Positions 38,272 to 46,157 of a stretch of DNA of 64,000 bases are shown one piece after another. The stretch's first letter is position 1; each line of letters opens with the position of its first letter. The notes below the pieces were generated by a model. It saw only the letters and a list, made by a program, of their open reading frames with translations, ran no database searches and was not told the origin of the DNA. The position numbers and the translations under genes are program-made. Source of the DNA: JAWWOL01 sp963797535 (GTDB taxonomy: Bacteria; Actinomycetota; Actinomycetes; JAWWOL01); assembly GCA_963797535.1 (NCBI GenBank), contig CAWCPQ010000001.1, positions 2,604,001-2,668,000 on the forward strand, in the 5' to 3' direction.

Positions 38272-38775
38272 GTGGTGGTCGTCGGACTGCTTCTGCTCAT
38301 CGTCGGCGGCGTGGCCCTGGTCGACATCGCGTTGTCCAGTGACGGCACCACCTCGCTGCACGTGCTCGGCTGGCACCTCGGCCAGGCCGGTCCCGGCGTG
38401 ATGCTCCTGATCGGCGTCGGCATCGGCGTCGTCCTCGTCCTGGGTCTGGTGTCGGTGCTGTCCGGCCAGCGCCGGTCGGTGCGCAAGAACCGTCGGCAGC
38501 GCCGCGCCTTGGCCGGCAAGGACGAGGAGAACCGTCGACTGACCGAGCAGCTCCGGGCTCAGCAGAAGGCCGAGGCCGCGCACGAACCGACCGTGCGTAC
38601 GGTGCCATCGACGGTGCCGACGGGAGTCGTTCAACCCGACCCGCCGGATCCCTACCCGACCGAACCCCCGCCCGTCGGCTTCGTTCCGGCTGACCGGGCG
38701 TCCGAGGACGACCGGGACACCACGTCGGCGGAGCAGGCCGCACCGGCCAAGGCAACGCGAGGCCGCAAGCGCTGA
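38272..38775 (+). CDS. Small membrane protein of unknown function
   Basis: A 167-residue protein with two hydrophobic segments (VVVVGLLLLIVGGVALVDIA and GVMLLIGVGIGVVLVLGLVS). A basic stretch (RRSVRKNRRQRRALAGK) follows, then a Pro/Thr-rich acidic tail of about 100 residues with no domain. The topology is that of actinobacterial LapA-like small membrane proteins, but the sequence does not allow a name. GTG 38272 is chosen because AGGAG lies 8 bases upstream. GTG 38263 is too close to that site. It ends 5 bp from the convergent end of the Tad operon. Confidence 0.75.
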   Translation: MVVVGLLLLIVGGVALVDIALSSDGTTSLHVLGWHLGQAGPGVMLLIGVGIGVVLVLGLVSVLSGQRRSVRKNRRQRRALAGKDEENRRLTEQLRAQQKAEAAHEPTVRTVPSTVPTGVVQPDPPDPYPTEPPPVGFVPADRASEDDRDTTSAEQAAPAKATRGRKR

Positions 38776-38780
38776 CCGGG

Positions 38781-39137
38781 TCATGAGCCGGCCCGCGCGG
38801 TCGCGCTAGCGGGTCCCGTGACCCACCGGGCGAGGACAACCGGTGGTTCGACCGCCACCGTGACCGTGATGGACGCGTCGCCGTTGACGGTGCAGGACAG
38901 GACCGTGCCCCGGTTGGCCGCGGCCACTCGGGCCGCCGCGACGCAGCCATTGGCACCGGATCTGGCTGCCGCAGCCCCGGCCAGTGCCGCGAAGTCGGCC
39001 GACGCCTCGGCCCGGTGCCGGGCACTGACCGCGACCCCCACCAGCAGTACTGCCCAGAACAGGCTCAGGGTCGTCACCGCGATGGCCAGCACCCAGACCG
39101 ACGCCGATCCGTCGTCTCCGCCGGCGAAGCGAGTCAT
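38781..39137 (-). CDS. Rv3654c-like TadE-type protein
   Basis: A 118-residue protein starting MTRFAGGDDGSASVWVLAIA, with one membrane segment (about 12-35) and ARHRAEASADFAALAGAAAA, a phrase typical of the Rv3654c/TadG-like pseudopilin-associated proteins at the end of actinobacterial Tad loci. A secreted globular tail with two cysteines follows. ATG 39137 overlaps the tadE stop (ATGA). It is the last gene of the Tad operon. The predicted role is as a minor pseudopilin or assembly factor in the envelope. Confidence 0.88.
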   Translation of the reverse strand: MTRFAGGDDGSASVWVLAIAVTTLSLFWAVLLVGVAVSARHRAEASADFAALAGAAAARSGANGCVAAARVAAANRGTVLSCTVNGDASITVTVAVEPPVVLARWVTGPASATARAGS

Positions 39138-39508
39138 CCGCTCGCCACCGGCTCGATGGCCGCCACTGCACGAGCGCTGACGGGAACGGATGGCAACCAC
39201 GTACCAACCGGTCCGGCCCTCGCCCTCACCACCACCGTGACCAGACCCGCCGAGGTGCTCACGGTGACGGCGGCGCCGGCCGGCGCCGCCGACTCGGCGA
39301 CAGCAACGGCTCGGCCGACCGGCTCACCTCTGGCGGCCGCCCGCGCAGCCTCGCGAGCAGCGTCAACGCACCGCAGCTGGGCGGCGACCGCTGAAACCGA
39401 CCACAGCCCCACAGCCAGCAGCAACGCCAGCACCGGGAGTACGGCTGCCGTCTCGGCGGTCACCATGCCGTCGTCCGCGCCGCGGAGGTCAGACCGTGTG
39501 CAGCGCAC
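39134..39508 (-). CDS. tadE: TadE-like minor pseudopilin
   Basis: A 124-residue protein. A short basic leader with the prepilin-type site DDG/MVTAE (Gly before Met, Glu at +5) precedes a hydrophobic helix (TAAVLPVLALLLAVGLWSVS) and a small exported domain rich in Ala/Val. TadE-type proteins are processed by a prepilin peptidase and assist Flp pilus or Tad apparatus assembly. GTG 39508 is the most plausible start because it keeps the leader. It overlaps the upstream DUF4244 gene by 20 bp. No prepilin peptidase gene is in the window. Confidence 0.82.
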   Translation of the reverse strand: MRCTRSDLRGADDGMVTAETAAVLPVLALLLAVGLWSVSAVAAQLRCVDAAREAARAAARGEPVGRAVAVAESAAPAGAAVTVSTSAGLVTVVVRARAGPVGTWLPSVPVSARAVAAIEPVASG

Positions 39509-39674
39509 GGGTGACAACCGCGGTCAGCAACGCCAGCACGTTCTCGCTGGAAACCACCTTGAGCAAGACGGCGGCAAAGGCACAGGCTGCGACCGTCCCG
39601 ACCGCGTACTCTGCCGTCGTCATCCCGTCATCGGGACGTGCGGCCTCACGAAACCTGATCAAGAACGCGTGCAT
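39489..39674 (-). CDS. DUF4244 Flp-pilin-like protein
   Basis: A 61-residue protein: basic leader MHAFLIRFREAARPDDG, processing site G/MTTAE with Glu at +5, a single hydrophobic helix (YAVGTVAACAFAAVLLKVV) and a short tail. Size and layout are those of the Flp major pilin, in the actinobacterial DUF4244 version found in Tad loci. ATG 39674 has GAGGAG upstream. A 64-bp gap behind tadC may allow separate, stronger expression as expected for a major subunit. Confidence 0.88.
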   Translation of the reverse strand: MHAFLIRFREAARPDDGMTTAEYAVGTVAACAFAAVLLKVVSSENVLALLTAVVTRALHTV

Positions 39675-39738
39675 ATTGTCTCCTCGAAGATCGCGGAAAG
39701 CACTGCGGTACACCAACTTTCGCGCCGCACAGCGGCCA

Positions 39739-40494
39739 TCACAGGGACAGCGAACGGAGCAGTCCGACGACGACGGGCACGATGCCGACCAGCACGAAAG
39801 CCGGCAGGAAGCACAGCGCCAGCGGAAGCACGCACAAGACGCCGGCTCGACCGATAGCCACCCTGGCCTCGACCACCAACGCGTCACGTGAGTGCCCGCT
39901 GAGCTCGCGGCAAGCCGACGCCATGGCGGCTCCACTCTCGGCGGAACGCACCGCGAGCCGGCCCAACGACTGCACCGCCGGCTCGCTCAGAACGCCCCGC
40001 CAGGCCTCGTCGGGACCGGCCCCGAGACGGAGCGCAGTGACCACCTCGACCAGCACGCGGTCGAGTGGCTGTCCGACGCCTTGCGCTGCCAGCTCCACGG
40101 CAGCCCCGACAGTTGTGCCCGACGAGAGCGCTGCGGCGATCAGGTCAAGGGCGAGCGGCAGGCTACGCCGCAGGGCCGCTGCCCTGGCCGCTGCCACCCG
40201 GTCGCCCCGGCGAGAGATCCACACATGGACACCGACCCCCACCACGGCCGCGAGAACCCAGCCGATCGGTCCCGACAGGGTGACCCCGGTGGCGATCGCG
40301 GCGGCGACAACCGCCAAACGGCGAGCAGTAGCAGACAGCTCGCTGTCCCGACCGCGGTCAGCCCCGGCGGCGACCGGTCCCCTGGACCGGCCACCGGCCA
40401 GGCGTTGCACCCGGCCCCCCGGGTGCGGTGGGCCGGTGCAGAGCAGCCCGGCTCCTGCTCCCGACGCGACGGCCACCAACGCCAGGCCAGTCAC
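39739..40494 (-). CDS. tadC: TadC-like inner-membrane platform protein
   Basis: A 251-residue T2SF-type membrane protein. The hydrophobic N-terminus is followed by the cytosolic helical domain LRRSLPLALDLIAAALSSGTTVGAAVE and ELSGHSRDALVVEARVAIGRAG, then two C-terminal membrane segments (LCVLPLALCFLPAFVLVGIV). Together with TadB it forms the platform on which the TadA ATPase drives pilus assembly. GTG 40494 overlaps the tadB stop (GTGA). Confidence 0.88.
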   Translation of the reverse strand: MTGLALVAVASGAGAGLLCTGPPHPGGRVQRLAGGRSRGPVAAGADRGRDSELSATARRLAVVAAAIATGVTLSGPIGWVLAAVVGVGVHVWISRRGDRVAAARAAALRRSLPLALDLIAAALSSGTTVGAAVELAAQGVGQPLDRVLVEVVTALRLGAGPDEAWRGVLSEPAVQSLGRLAVRSAESGAAMASACRELSGHSRDALVVEARVAIGRAGVLCVLPLALCFLPAFVLVGIVPVVVGLLRSLSL

Positions 40495-41201
40495 GGCATC
40501 GCCCGAACCAAGCCGCGAGAGATGGCCCCGGTCCACAGCAGACCGGCAACCGTCAGCAGGCAGCCAGCCACAGCGCAAGCCGCGCCCCACGGGGTGGTGA
40601 ACAGCACCACCAAGGGCCTGGCGCCGAGCAGCTGCCCCATCGCCAGGCCCACTGCCGGCAGGCCGGCGAGCACCAGGGCTGTGCTGCGGGCTCCCGCGAG
40701 CTCGGCCCGCGCGAAGCCGTGCAGTGCAACAGCGGAACGGGCAGCGGCGGCAGCGGCTTCGAGCAGATCAGCCAGTGGCATGCCGGTGGACAGGGAAGCC
40801 GAGCAACAGGCGGCCGTCACCCGCAGCCGAGCCCCGAGCCGGTCGGGCGCCTCGACACGGCCCCCGCAGAGCACGGCGGAAGGGTCGGCACCCGTCAGCG
40901 TCACGTCCGCCGCACGTCGCAGCCGTGCTGCGACTTCGGGCTGGCCCGCCAGCTCGACGGCGGCAGCTCGCAGCGCCGAGCTCAGGTCGCGCCCCGAGCG
41001 CAGCTCCAGGGCGAGGCAATAGGGGACGGTCACCGAACAGTCCAGCAAAGACTCCCGACGCCAACGGGGCAGCTGCTTCCCCGCCGCCGGGCCGTCCGAC
41101 CTGACCGCGCCGGTGCCCAGCAGCCGTTGACGGCCAATCGAACCGTTGCCGATCAGGGCCAGGGCCGACAGCGCGACCACAACCACGACGAAGGCGTTCA
41201 C
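40491..41201 (-). CDS. tadB: TadB-like inner-membrane platform protein
   Basis: A 236-residue membrane protein. The N-terminal hydrophobic helix (AFVVVVVALSALALIGN) is followed by the cytosolic T2SF-like domain (YCLALELRSGRDLSSALRAA, ACCSASLSTGMPLADLLEAA) and C-terminal membrane segments. It is shorter than classical TadB (about 320 residues), as usual in the actinobacterial loci. GTG 41201 overlaps the tadA stop (GTGA). Confidence 0.87.
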   Translation of the reverse strand: MNAFVVVVVALSALALIGNGSIGRQRLLGTGAVRSDGPAAGKQLPRWRRESLLDCSVTVPYCLALELRSGRDLSSALRAAAVELAGQPEVAARLRRAADVTLTGADPSAVLCGGRVEAPDRLGARLRVTAACCSASLSTGMPLADLLEAAAAAARSAVALHGFARAELAGARSTALVLAGLPAVGLAMGQLLGARPLVVLFTTPWGAACAVAGCLLTVAGLLWTGAISRGLVRAMP

Positions 41202-42370
41202 TCGATGAAGCCAAGGGCTTCGGGGCGCCCGAGCCGGCAGCCCAGGTCGGCCCAACCGGGGCCAGGGCCGTAGGAGCCCGAGGTGCGACGACGAACCGCG
41301 TCGACCACTACGGCGTGCCCGTCGGGGGTCGCGCTCAGCACACCGATGGTCGCCACCACGCGCGGGCCGCCGGGAACGCGGCGCAGGTGCACGATCACGT
41401 CGACGGCCGCCGCAAGCTGACTGTGCGCTGCAACCCGGTCGAGGCCGGCAGCGGTCGCCAGCGCCTCGACCCGCGCCGGAAGCGCCCCTGCGCTGTCAGC
41501 GTGGACGGTGCCGCAGCCGCCCTCATGGCCGGTGTTCAACGCTGCCAGCAGATCGACCACCTCGGCACCACGGACCTCGCCCACGACCAGCCGGTCGGGG
41601 CGCATGCGCAAAGCCTGCCGAACCAGGTCCTGCAGCGTCACCCGGCCCGAGCCCTCGGCATTGGACGGTCGGCCCTCGAGCCGGATCAGGTGCTCGAGAT
41701 CGGGTCTGAGCTCGGCAAGGTCCTCGACGAGGATCACCCGTTCGCCAGGCGGGCAGACCCCGAGCAGGGTCGACAGCAGCGTGGTCTTGCCGGTGCCCGT
41801 ACCACCCGTCACCAGAAAGCTGCGCCGGGAGGCCACGAGATCGATGAGCAAGCCGGCCACCCCCTCGGTGCACATGCCCGCGCCCACCAGCTCGGCGAGC
41901 GTGAAGGCCTTGCGGCGAGGCAGTCGCAGTGACAGCACCGGGCCACCGACAGCGATCGGAGCCAGGATCGCGTGCAGCCGCACCCCACCTGCCAGCCGTA
42001 CGTCGGCCCAGGGCTGTGCGTCATCAAGCCGGCGCCCGGCTCCCGCAGCCAGCCGTTGGGCAAACGCACGGACAGCACCGGCGTCGGCGAACCGCAATGG
42101 TGTGCGGACAAGTCGGCCTTCGCGCTCGACCCACACCTGGTCCGGTCCGTTGACGAGGATGTCGGTCACGGCCGGGTCATCGGCCAGCGGCTGCAGCGTG
42201 CCCAGACCGATCAGCTCGGACTCCACCCGCTCCACGCGGCCAAGGAGACCAAGGTCGCCGGACAGTGCGGAGGCCTCGCGCACTGCCCCGGCGACGGAGG
42301 CTCGACTCACGTCGGAACCGTTGCGTACCAGGCGGTTTCGGACCGACACGGCCAGCTCTGCGGAGCTCAC
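41198..42370 (-). CDS. tadA: TadA/CpaF pilus-assembly ATPase
   Basis: A 390-residue type II/IV secretion ATPase. The N-terminal domain (LADDPAVTDILVNGPDQVWVE) is followed by Walker A VTGGTGTGKTTLLSTLL, Asp box and Walker B RVILVEDLAELRPDLEH and His box GCGTVHADSAGALPAR. It forms a cytosolic hexamer that powers Flp pilus assembly. GTG 42370 overlaps the ssd stop (GTGA). Comparable to Rv3659c in the M. tuberculosis locus. Confidence 0.94.
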   Translation of the reverse strand: MSSAELAVSVRNRLVRNGSDVSRASVAGAVREASALSGDLGLLGRVERVESELIGLGTLQPLADDPAVTDILVNGPDQVWVEREGRLVRTPLRFADAGAVRAFAQRLAAGAGRRLDDAQPWADVRLAGGVRLHAILAPIAVGGPVLSLRLPRRKAFTLAELVGAGMCTEGVAGLLIDLVASRRSFLVTGGTGTGKTTLLSTLLGVCPPGERVILVEDLAELRPDLEHLIRLEGRPSNAEGSGRVTLQDLVRQALRMRPDRLVVGEVRGAEVVDLLAALNTGHEGGCGTVHADSAGALPARVEALATAAGLDRVAAHSQLAAAVDVIVHLRRVPGGPRVVATIGVLSATPDGHAVVVDAVRRRTSGSYGPGPGWADLGCRLGRPEALGFIE

Positions 42371-43467
42371 GCGACCCGCCTGCCGGCCGGACGTACGACG
42401 TCCTCGAGGAACGCGTTGCAAAACGTGCCGAGCGGCCCGCGCTGGCGTCGCCCTGGAGGATCACCACGCTCCAGTGCGGCAGCGAGCCCGGGCTCGGGGC
42501 GGATCTGACCGGCCAAGGGAATGCCCAGGACGTCGGCGACGGTGTCGGCATCAAGACCGCTGGGGGCCGGGCCGCGCACCAGCAGCCGGACGTCCTGGCA
42601 ATGGTCCCGCAGGACAGCCAGGACTCGGGCGGCAGCAGCCGCGGCCCGCAGCTCGGCCGGCACGACCAGCAGCGCAACGTCCGCGAGCTCGAGCGCGACA
42701 CGTGAGGCCTCGACGAGGTACCGGGGCAGATCGACGACCACCAGGTCGCTCCCGCGAAGACCCGCGTCGAGCAGGGTCGCCATCGCCTCGCCCGGAACGT
42801 CGGCGCCGTCCGCGCGACCCCACGACAGCACGGTCAGCTCCTCGACCTGGGGCAGCGCCTCGTACAGCGAGTCAGCGGTCAGCCGGCCGCGAGCTCCGAC
42901 CAGCTCCGGCCAGCGCAGGCCGTCGGATGCTTCACCACCCAGCACCAGGTCGATGCCACCGCCGAGCGGGTCACCGTCGACCAGAAGGGTGCGGTGCCCC
43001 CGGCGGAGTGCCGTGACGGCGAGCGCTGTCGCCGTCACCGTCGCACCCGCACCACCCCTGCCGCCGACCACGGCCACCAACGAGCCGCGGGCCCCTCCCT
43101 CGGAGGCCTCGGCGAACCGATCGATCAGCCAGGCCTCGCCGTCGGGCAGCAGGACAACGTGATCGGCGCCGATGTCGACCGCTCGGCGCCAGACACCAGC
43201 GTCGTCGAGGTCCCTGCCCACGAGCACGACGCCCGGCCGCCGCGGCAGCCGAGCGGCGGCAACCGCAGGGGCCAGATCGTCTCCGACCAGGACCAGCGGA
43301 GCCGAGGACCACTGAGCGCGCGCCGCAGCTGTTGACTGGAGCACCACCGCCTCGGCGCCGGCAGCCGCGACCAGGCGCAGCAGACTGTCCAGGAGGGCAG
43401 GGTCCTCGGTGAGCAGCAGCGGCCGCAACGACGGCGAAGAGCTGAAGGGCGTTGTCTCGAAGGGCAT
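42367..43467 (-). CDS. ssd: Ssd/CpaE-like MinD-family protein
   Basis: A 366-residue protein. A receiver-like N-terminal domain (about 12-125, LRPLLLTEDPALLDSLLRLV) precedes a MinD/ParA-type domain with a deviant P-loop (VVGGRGGAGATVTATALA) and LLVDGDPLGGGIDLVLG. It corresponds to the septum-site-determining protein Ssd (Rv3660c) and to CpaE, which position the Tad machine or inhibit septation. The P-loop contains Ala-Thr where Lys-Thr/Ser is normal, so ATP hydrolysis is doubtful, as in other Ssd proteins. ATG 43467 with GAGAGG upstream. It heads the Tad operon. Confidence 0.88.
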   Translation of the reverse strand: MPFETTPFSSSPSLRPLLLTEDPALLDSLLRLVAAAGAEAVVLQSTAAARAQWSSAPLVLVGDDLAPAVAAARLPRRPGVVLVGRDLDDAGVWRRAVDIGADHVVLLPDGEAWLIDRFAEASEGGARGSLVAVVGGRGGAGATVTATALAVTALRRGHRTLLVDGDPLGGGIDLVLGGEASDGLRWPELVGARGRLTADSLYEALPQVEELTVLSWGRADGADVPGEAMATLLDAGLRGSDLVVVDLPRYLVEASRVALELADVALLVVPAELRAAAAAARVLAVLRDHCQDVRLLVRGPAPSGLDADTVADVLGIPLAGQIRPEPGLAAALERGDPPGRRQRGPLGTFCNAFLEDVVRPAGRRVA

Positions 43468-43639
43468 CTGCTGCGACCTCTCCCGGAACTCGTGGGAGGT
43501 CGACCTTGGCCCGGCACGACGCTCGGGCAGAAGGCGGAAAACACTGCTGTGGATGAATTTCGGTCCCGGGGACAACCCACCAGCGGGCGTCGGCGTCACA
43601 CACAATGAGAGCAGCGACAGTGACTGACCCCGGACAGCG

Positions 43640-43673
43640 GACGACCCCCGCTGGGGGGGTAGCGGGGGTCGTC
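43640..43673. terminator. Strong GC hairpin upstream of ssd
   Basis: GACGACCCCCGCT and AGCGGGGGTCGTC form a perfect 13-bp stem around an 8-base G-rich loop. It lies 173 bp before the ssd start. No gene ends here on either strand, so it could terminate an unrecognised small transcript of the region 43674-44212 or act as a leader structure of the Tad operon. No U-tract follows on either strand. Confidence 0.5.
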
Positions 43674-44212
43674 GCAGAGGTCCGACTCCGGGGGGGTTGA
43701 GCCGGACCCGTGTGCGGGGACCGAGGCAGAAATCTACCGTCAAGTCTTGACGGGTATCACCCCGTCTCTAGCCATCTAAACACGACCCGGCCACGTTCGC
43801 GAGATCTTCGGGGAACAGATCTCGTTCTTTTCGCTGGGCGCACAACGAATGACAGCGTTGTCATCTGAGCCCGTGAGAACCGCGTGAGACCAGCCCGCAG
43901 GAAGTCCTGCAGTTGCGGACAAATGAGGTATTCGCCGGACAGTCTTCACATCCATCCCAACAAGGCGTACAACGGGCTTACGGAAAGTTCGGAAGTGGCC
44001 GGGTTCACACGACACCGGTCACCACCGGAAAGTCCGTGCAGATGTTGACGAGTACCCACGCGCAACCGGCCATGTAAGGCAGTCGAGATAGGCGGCCCAG
44101 TACTTCCCGACCTGGTCCGACGTATCGGTGCACGCTTGGTAGCCCGGATCATCTGCCCTCGACGGCGCCTCCCATGGGGGCGCCGTCGGCCCGTCCAACC
44201 GGCGCAGCACCC
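43674..44212. other. Intergenic region of about 540 bp with several inverted repeats, no gene recognised
   Basis: No convincing coding sequence on either strand and a visibly lower GC content than neighbours. It contains CCGTCAAGTCTTGACGG (43737-43753, 8-bp arms), GACGGG/CCCGTC arms at 43749-43766, and a CGAGATC/GATCTCG hairpin (43800-43824) followed by TTCTTTT on the plus strand, which resembles an intrinsic terminator. A GACGGCGCC/GGCGCCGTC pair lies near 44160-44193, just behind the Fic-like gene, and is a plausible terminator for it. An unannotated small RNA or a long Tad promoter region would fit. I cannot identify either. Confidence 0.5.
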
Positions 44213-44947
44213 TCAGCCGCGCGCCAACGACTCGGCCATCGCCAGTGCCTCCGTCGCGCCCAGGCGAACAGCCTCCGCACAGCGCCGGAGCCAGACTTCG
44301 GGACTGCCCAGCCCGTACGCGGCGAGCGCCGCGGCGTCGTCGGCCACGGGCGCAAAACCCAGCTCCGGAACGGTCAGCAGCTGTGGATCGAGGCCCCGCT
44401 CGGCAAGCACGAGCCGAAACGCGGCGCACGCCACCACCTCGTTGCCGGCAGCGAACGGCGCTGCCTGCAGCAGCTCGGCCCGTACCACGGCCGCCAGCAC
44501 GATCGCCGGTGCTGGCGTTCGCGACAGGGCAAGTGCGGCAATTGATCCCAGCGCCGCGGCTGCCTCTGCGGTGACCGGCCGGCCGAGCGCATCACGGTCC
44601 ACGAGGTCGGCTGCCGCCAGCAGCTGCAGCCGGGCGAGGGCCTGGCGGGGTGAGGAGCGCCAGACGGAACGCAACCGAGCGAGCTCGGCGTACACCCGCA
44701 TCGCGCCCGCCAGAATCGGCTGCTGGGCCTCGGCGGTTGCGGAGTCTCCGGCCAAGGCGGCGGCGGCGCGAGCTCCCCGCAGCGCACTTTCGGCGGCGAC
44801 CGCGGAGCCCCTGGCGAGCACCATCCGGTGGACGAGAACCCGGTCGACCAGCTCTCGGGCCCGAGCCACCGATTCAGCGACGCCGGACTGGGAACCCCAG
44901 TGAGCACAGACGTCGTCACCGGCAGGCAGGGAGCCGGGCAGGTTCAC
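44213..44947 (-). CDS. Degenerate Fic-fold protein next to ssd
   Basis: A 244-residue soluble helical protein. Its C-terminal section VRAELLQAAPFAAGN followed by EVVACAAFRLVLAERGLDP aligns by pattern with the Fic motif HPFxxGNGRxxR...GL.P, but His is Ala, the second Gly is Glu and the Arg residues are lost, so AMP transfer is not expected. Upstream, ESALRGARAAAALAGD resembles the inhibitory-helix region of Fic proteins. In Streptomyces a similar gene (often mislabelled oxidoreductase) neighbours ssd. GTG 44947 is 6 bases behind a minus-strand TAGCCT, so it is probably leaderless. The Fic assignment is my pattern reading, not an established annotation. Confidence 0.7.
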   Translation of the reverse strand: MNLPGSLPAGDDVCAHWGSQSGVAESVARARELVDRVLVHRMVLARGSAVAAESALRGARAAAALAGDSATAEAQQPILAGAMRVYAELARLRSVWRSSPRQALARLQLLAAADLVDRDALGRPVTAEAAAALGSIAALALSRTPAPAIVLAAVVRAELLQAAPFAAGNEVVACAAFRLVLAERGLDPQLLTVPELGFAPVADDAAALAAYGLGSPEVWLRRCAEAVRLGATEALAMAESLARG

Positions 44948-44953
44948 GGCGCA

Positions 44954-44975
44954 AGGCTAGCCGGAGGGCTACGGT
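44954..44975. promoter_or_regulatory. Divergent leaderless promoters of the Fic-like gene and the LytS-type kinase
   Basis: The two start codons are only 34 bp apart. Minus strand: TAGCCT at 44959-44954 with GTG 44947 six bases on. Plus strand: TACGGT at 44970-44975 with ATG 44982 six bases on. Both fit -10 boxes of leaderless transcripts. Polymerases on the two sides would compete for overlapping DNA. Confidence 0.55.
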
Positions 44976-44981
44976 TCGGGC

Positions 44982-46157
44982 ATGGAGCAGCCACTGCTCG
45001 TGACGCTCATCGTCGTCGTCACGGTGGGCTTGCTTGCCGTCCTGATCCGGTTCGTGACCCGGCGGCACTTCGGGACGCCGGTCGAACGGGCGACGTACGA
45101 GACCTTGCACAGAGCCTCGCTGGCGGCGCCTGCGTTGCGTTCCGGGCTCGGACCCGAGGCCGCTGCCAAGGCAGCGGGACACCTGCGTGAGCTGCTCGGG
45201 TCCACCGCCGTCGCGGTGACCGATCTCGACCGGACGCTGGCGTGGGAGGGCGGCGGTGCCCACCACCGGCACGGCGCGCTGAAGGTCGCGACGAAGGCGA
45301 TGGAGACGGATCGGGTGACGGTGGTCACGGACACTGTCGCGTGCATCGACTCGGAGTGCCCGATCCGGATCGCCGTCGTGGCCCCGCTGGTCGTCGAGGG
45401 CGAGGTCGTCGGCAGCCTGGCCTCGTACGGTGACGGCATCTCGAGCGCCCTGGTCCGCGCCACCGGTGAAGTGGCCCGGTGGGTCTCCTCGCAGCTCGAG
45501 CTGTCCGAGCTGGACCACTCACGCGCCCGGATCGCCGAGGCCGAGGTGCGGGCGCTGCGCGCACAGATCTCACCGCACTTCATCTACAACTCGCTGACTG
45601 CCATCGCGTCGTTCGTCCGCACGGATCCCGAGCGGGCCCGCGAGCTGCTGCTGGAGTTCGCGGAGTTCACCCGCTACAGCTTCCGGCGGCACGGCGCGTT
45701 CACCACGCTGGCCGAGGAGCTGCGCTCCATCGACCGCTACCTCGTGCTCGAGCGGGCACGCTTCGGCGACCGGCTGGGGGTGACGCTGCGGGTGGCTCCC
45801 GAGGTGCTGCCGGTGGCCGTGCCGTTCCTGTGCCTGCAGCCGCTGGTCGAGAACGCGGTACGCCACGGGCTCGAGGGCAAGGAGGGGATCGGCCACGTCA
45901 CCATCAGCGCCGAGGACGCCGGCAGCGACGCCCTGATCCGGATCGAGGACGACGGCGTGGGCATGGACCCGGAGAAGCTGCGACTGGTGATGGCCCACGG
46001 GCAGCCGGAGGGCGGCATCGGCATGGGCAACGTGGACGAGCGGCTACGCAGGTCGTTCGGGCCGGAGTACGGGCTCGTGGTCGAGACCGGGGTCGACGAG
46101 GGAACCAAGGTGACGGTACGGCTGCCGAAGTACACCGAGGGGGTGCGCGCCGGATGA
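44982..46157 (+). CDS. LytS/BtsS-type sensor histidine kinase
   Basis: A 391-residue kinase. One N-terminal membrane helix (LLVTLIVVVTVGLLAVLIRF), a GAF-like sensor domain (about 60-175, with Cys residues in TVACIDSECPIRI), a signalling helix, then the His_kinase domain with QISPHFIYNSLTAIASFV (phospho-acceptor His) and a HATPase domain (LQPLVENAVRHGLE, EDDGVGMDPEKL, GGIGMGNVDERLR). This is the LytS/YehU group whose partners are LytTR regulators. It overlaps the regulator gene by ATGA. Relatives sense pyruvate, acetate or related carboxylates or cell-wall cues. The acetate genes downstream favour a carboxylate. Confidence 0.9.
   Translation: MEQPLLVTLIVVVTVGLLAVLIRFVTRRHFGTPVERATYETLHRASLAAPALRSGLGPEAAAKAAGHLRELLGSTAVAVTDLDRTLAWEGGGAHHRHGALKVATKAMETDRVTVVTDTVACIDSECPIRIAVVAPLVVEGEVVGSLASYGDGISSALVRATGEVARWVSSQLELSELDHSRARIAEAEVRALRAQISPHFIYNSLTAIASFVRTDPERARELLLEFAEFTRYSFRRHGAFTTLAEELRSIDRYLVLERARFGDRLGVTLRVAPEVLPVAVPFLCLQPLVENAVRHGLEGKEGIGHVTISAEDAGSDALIRIEDDGVGMDPEKLRLVMAHGQPEGGIGMGNVDERLRRSFGPEYGLVVETGVDEGTKVTVRLPKYTEGVRAG

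Noticed and set aside
36214..38784. 856-residue open frame on the minus strand
   Set aside because: Antisense shadow of the helicase and membrane-protein genes. It has no recognisable motif and a composition rich in Arg, Gly and Val.
43776..44015. 79-residue minus-strand frame in the gap upstream of ssd
   Set aside because: No ribosome site, atypical composition and no similarity. It overlaps inverted repeats that look regulatory.
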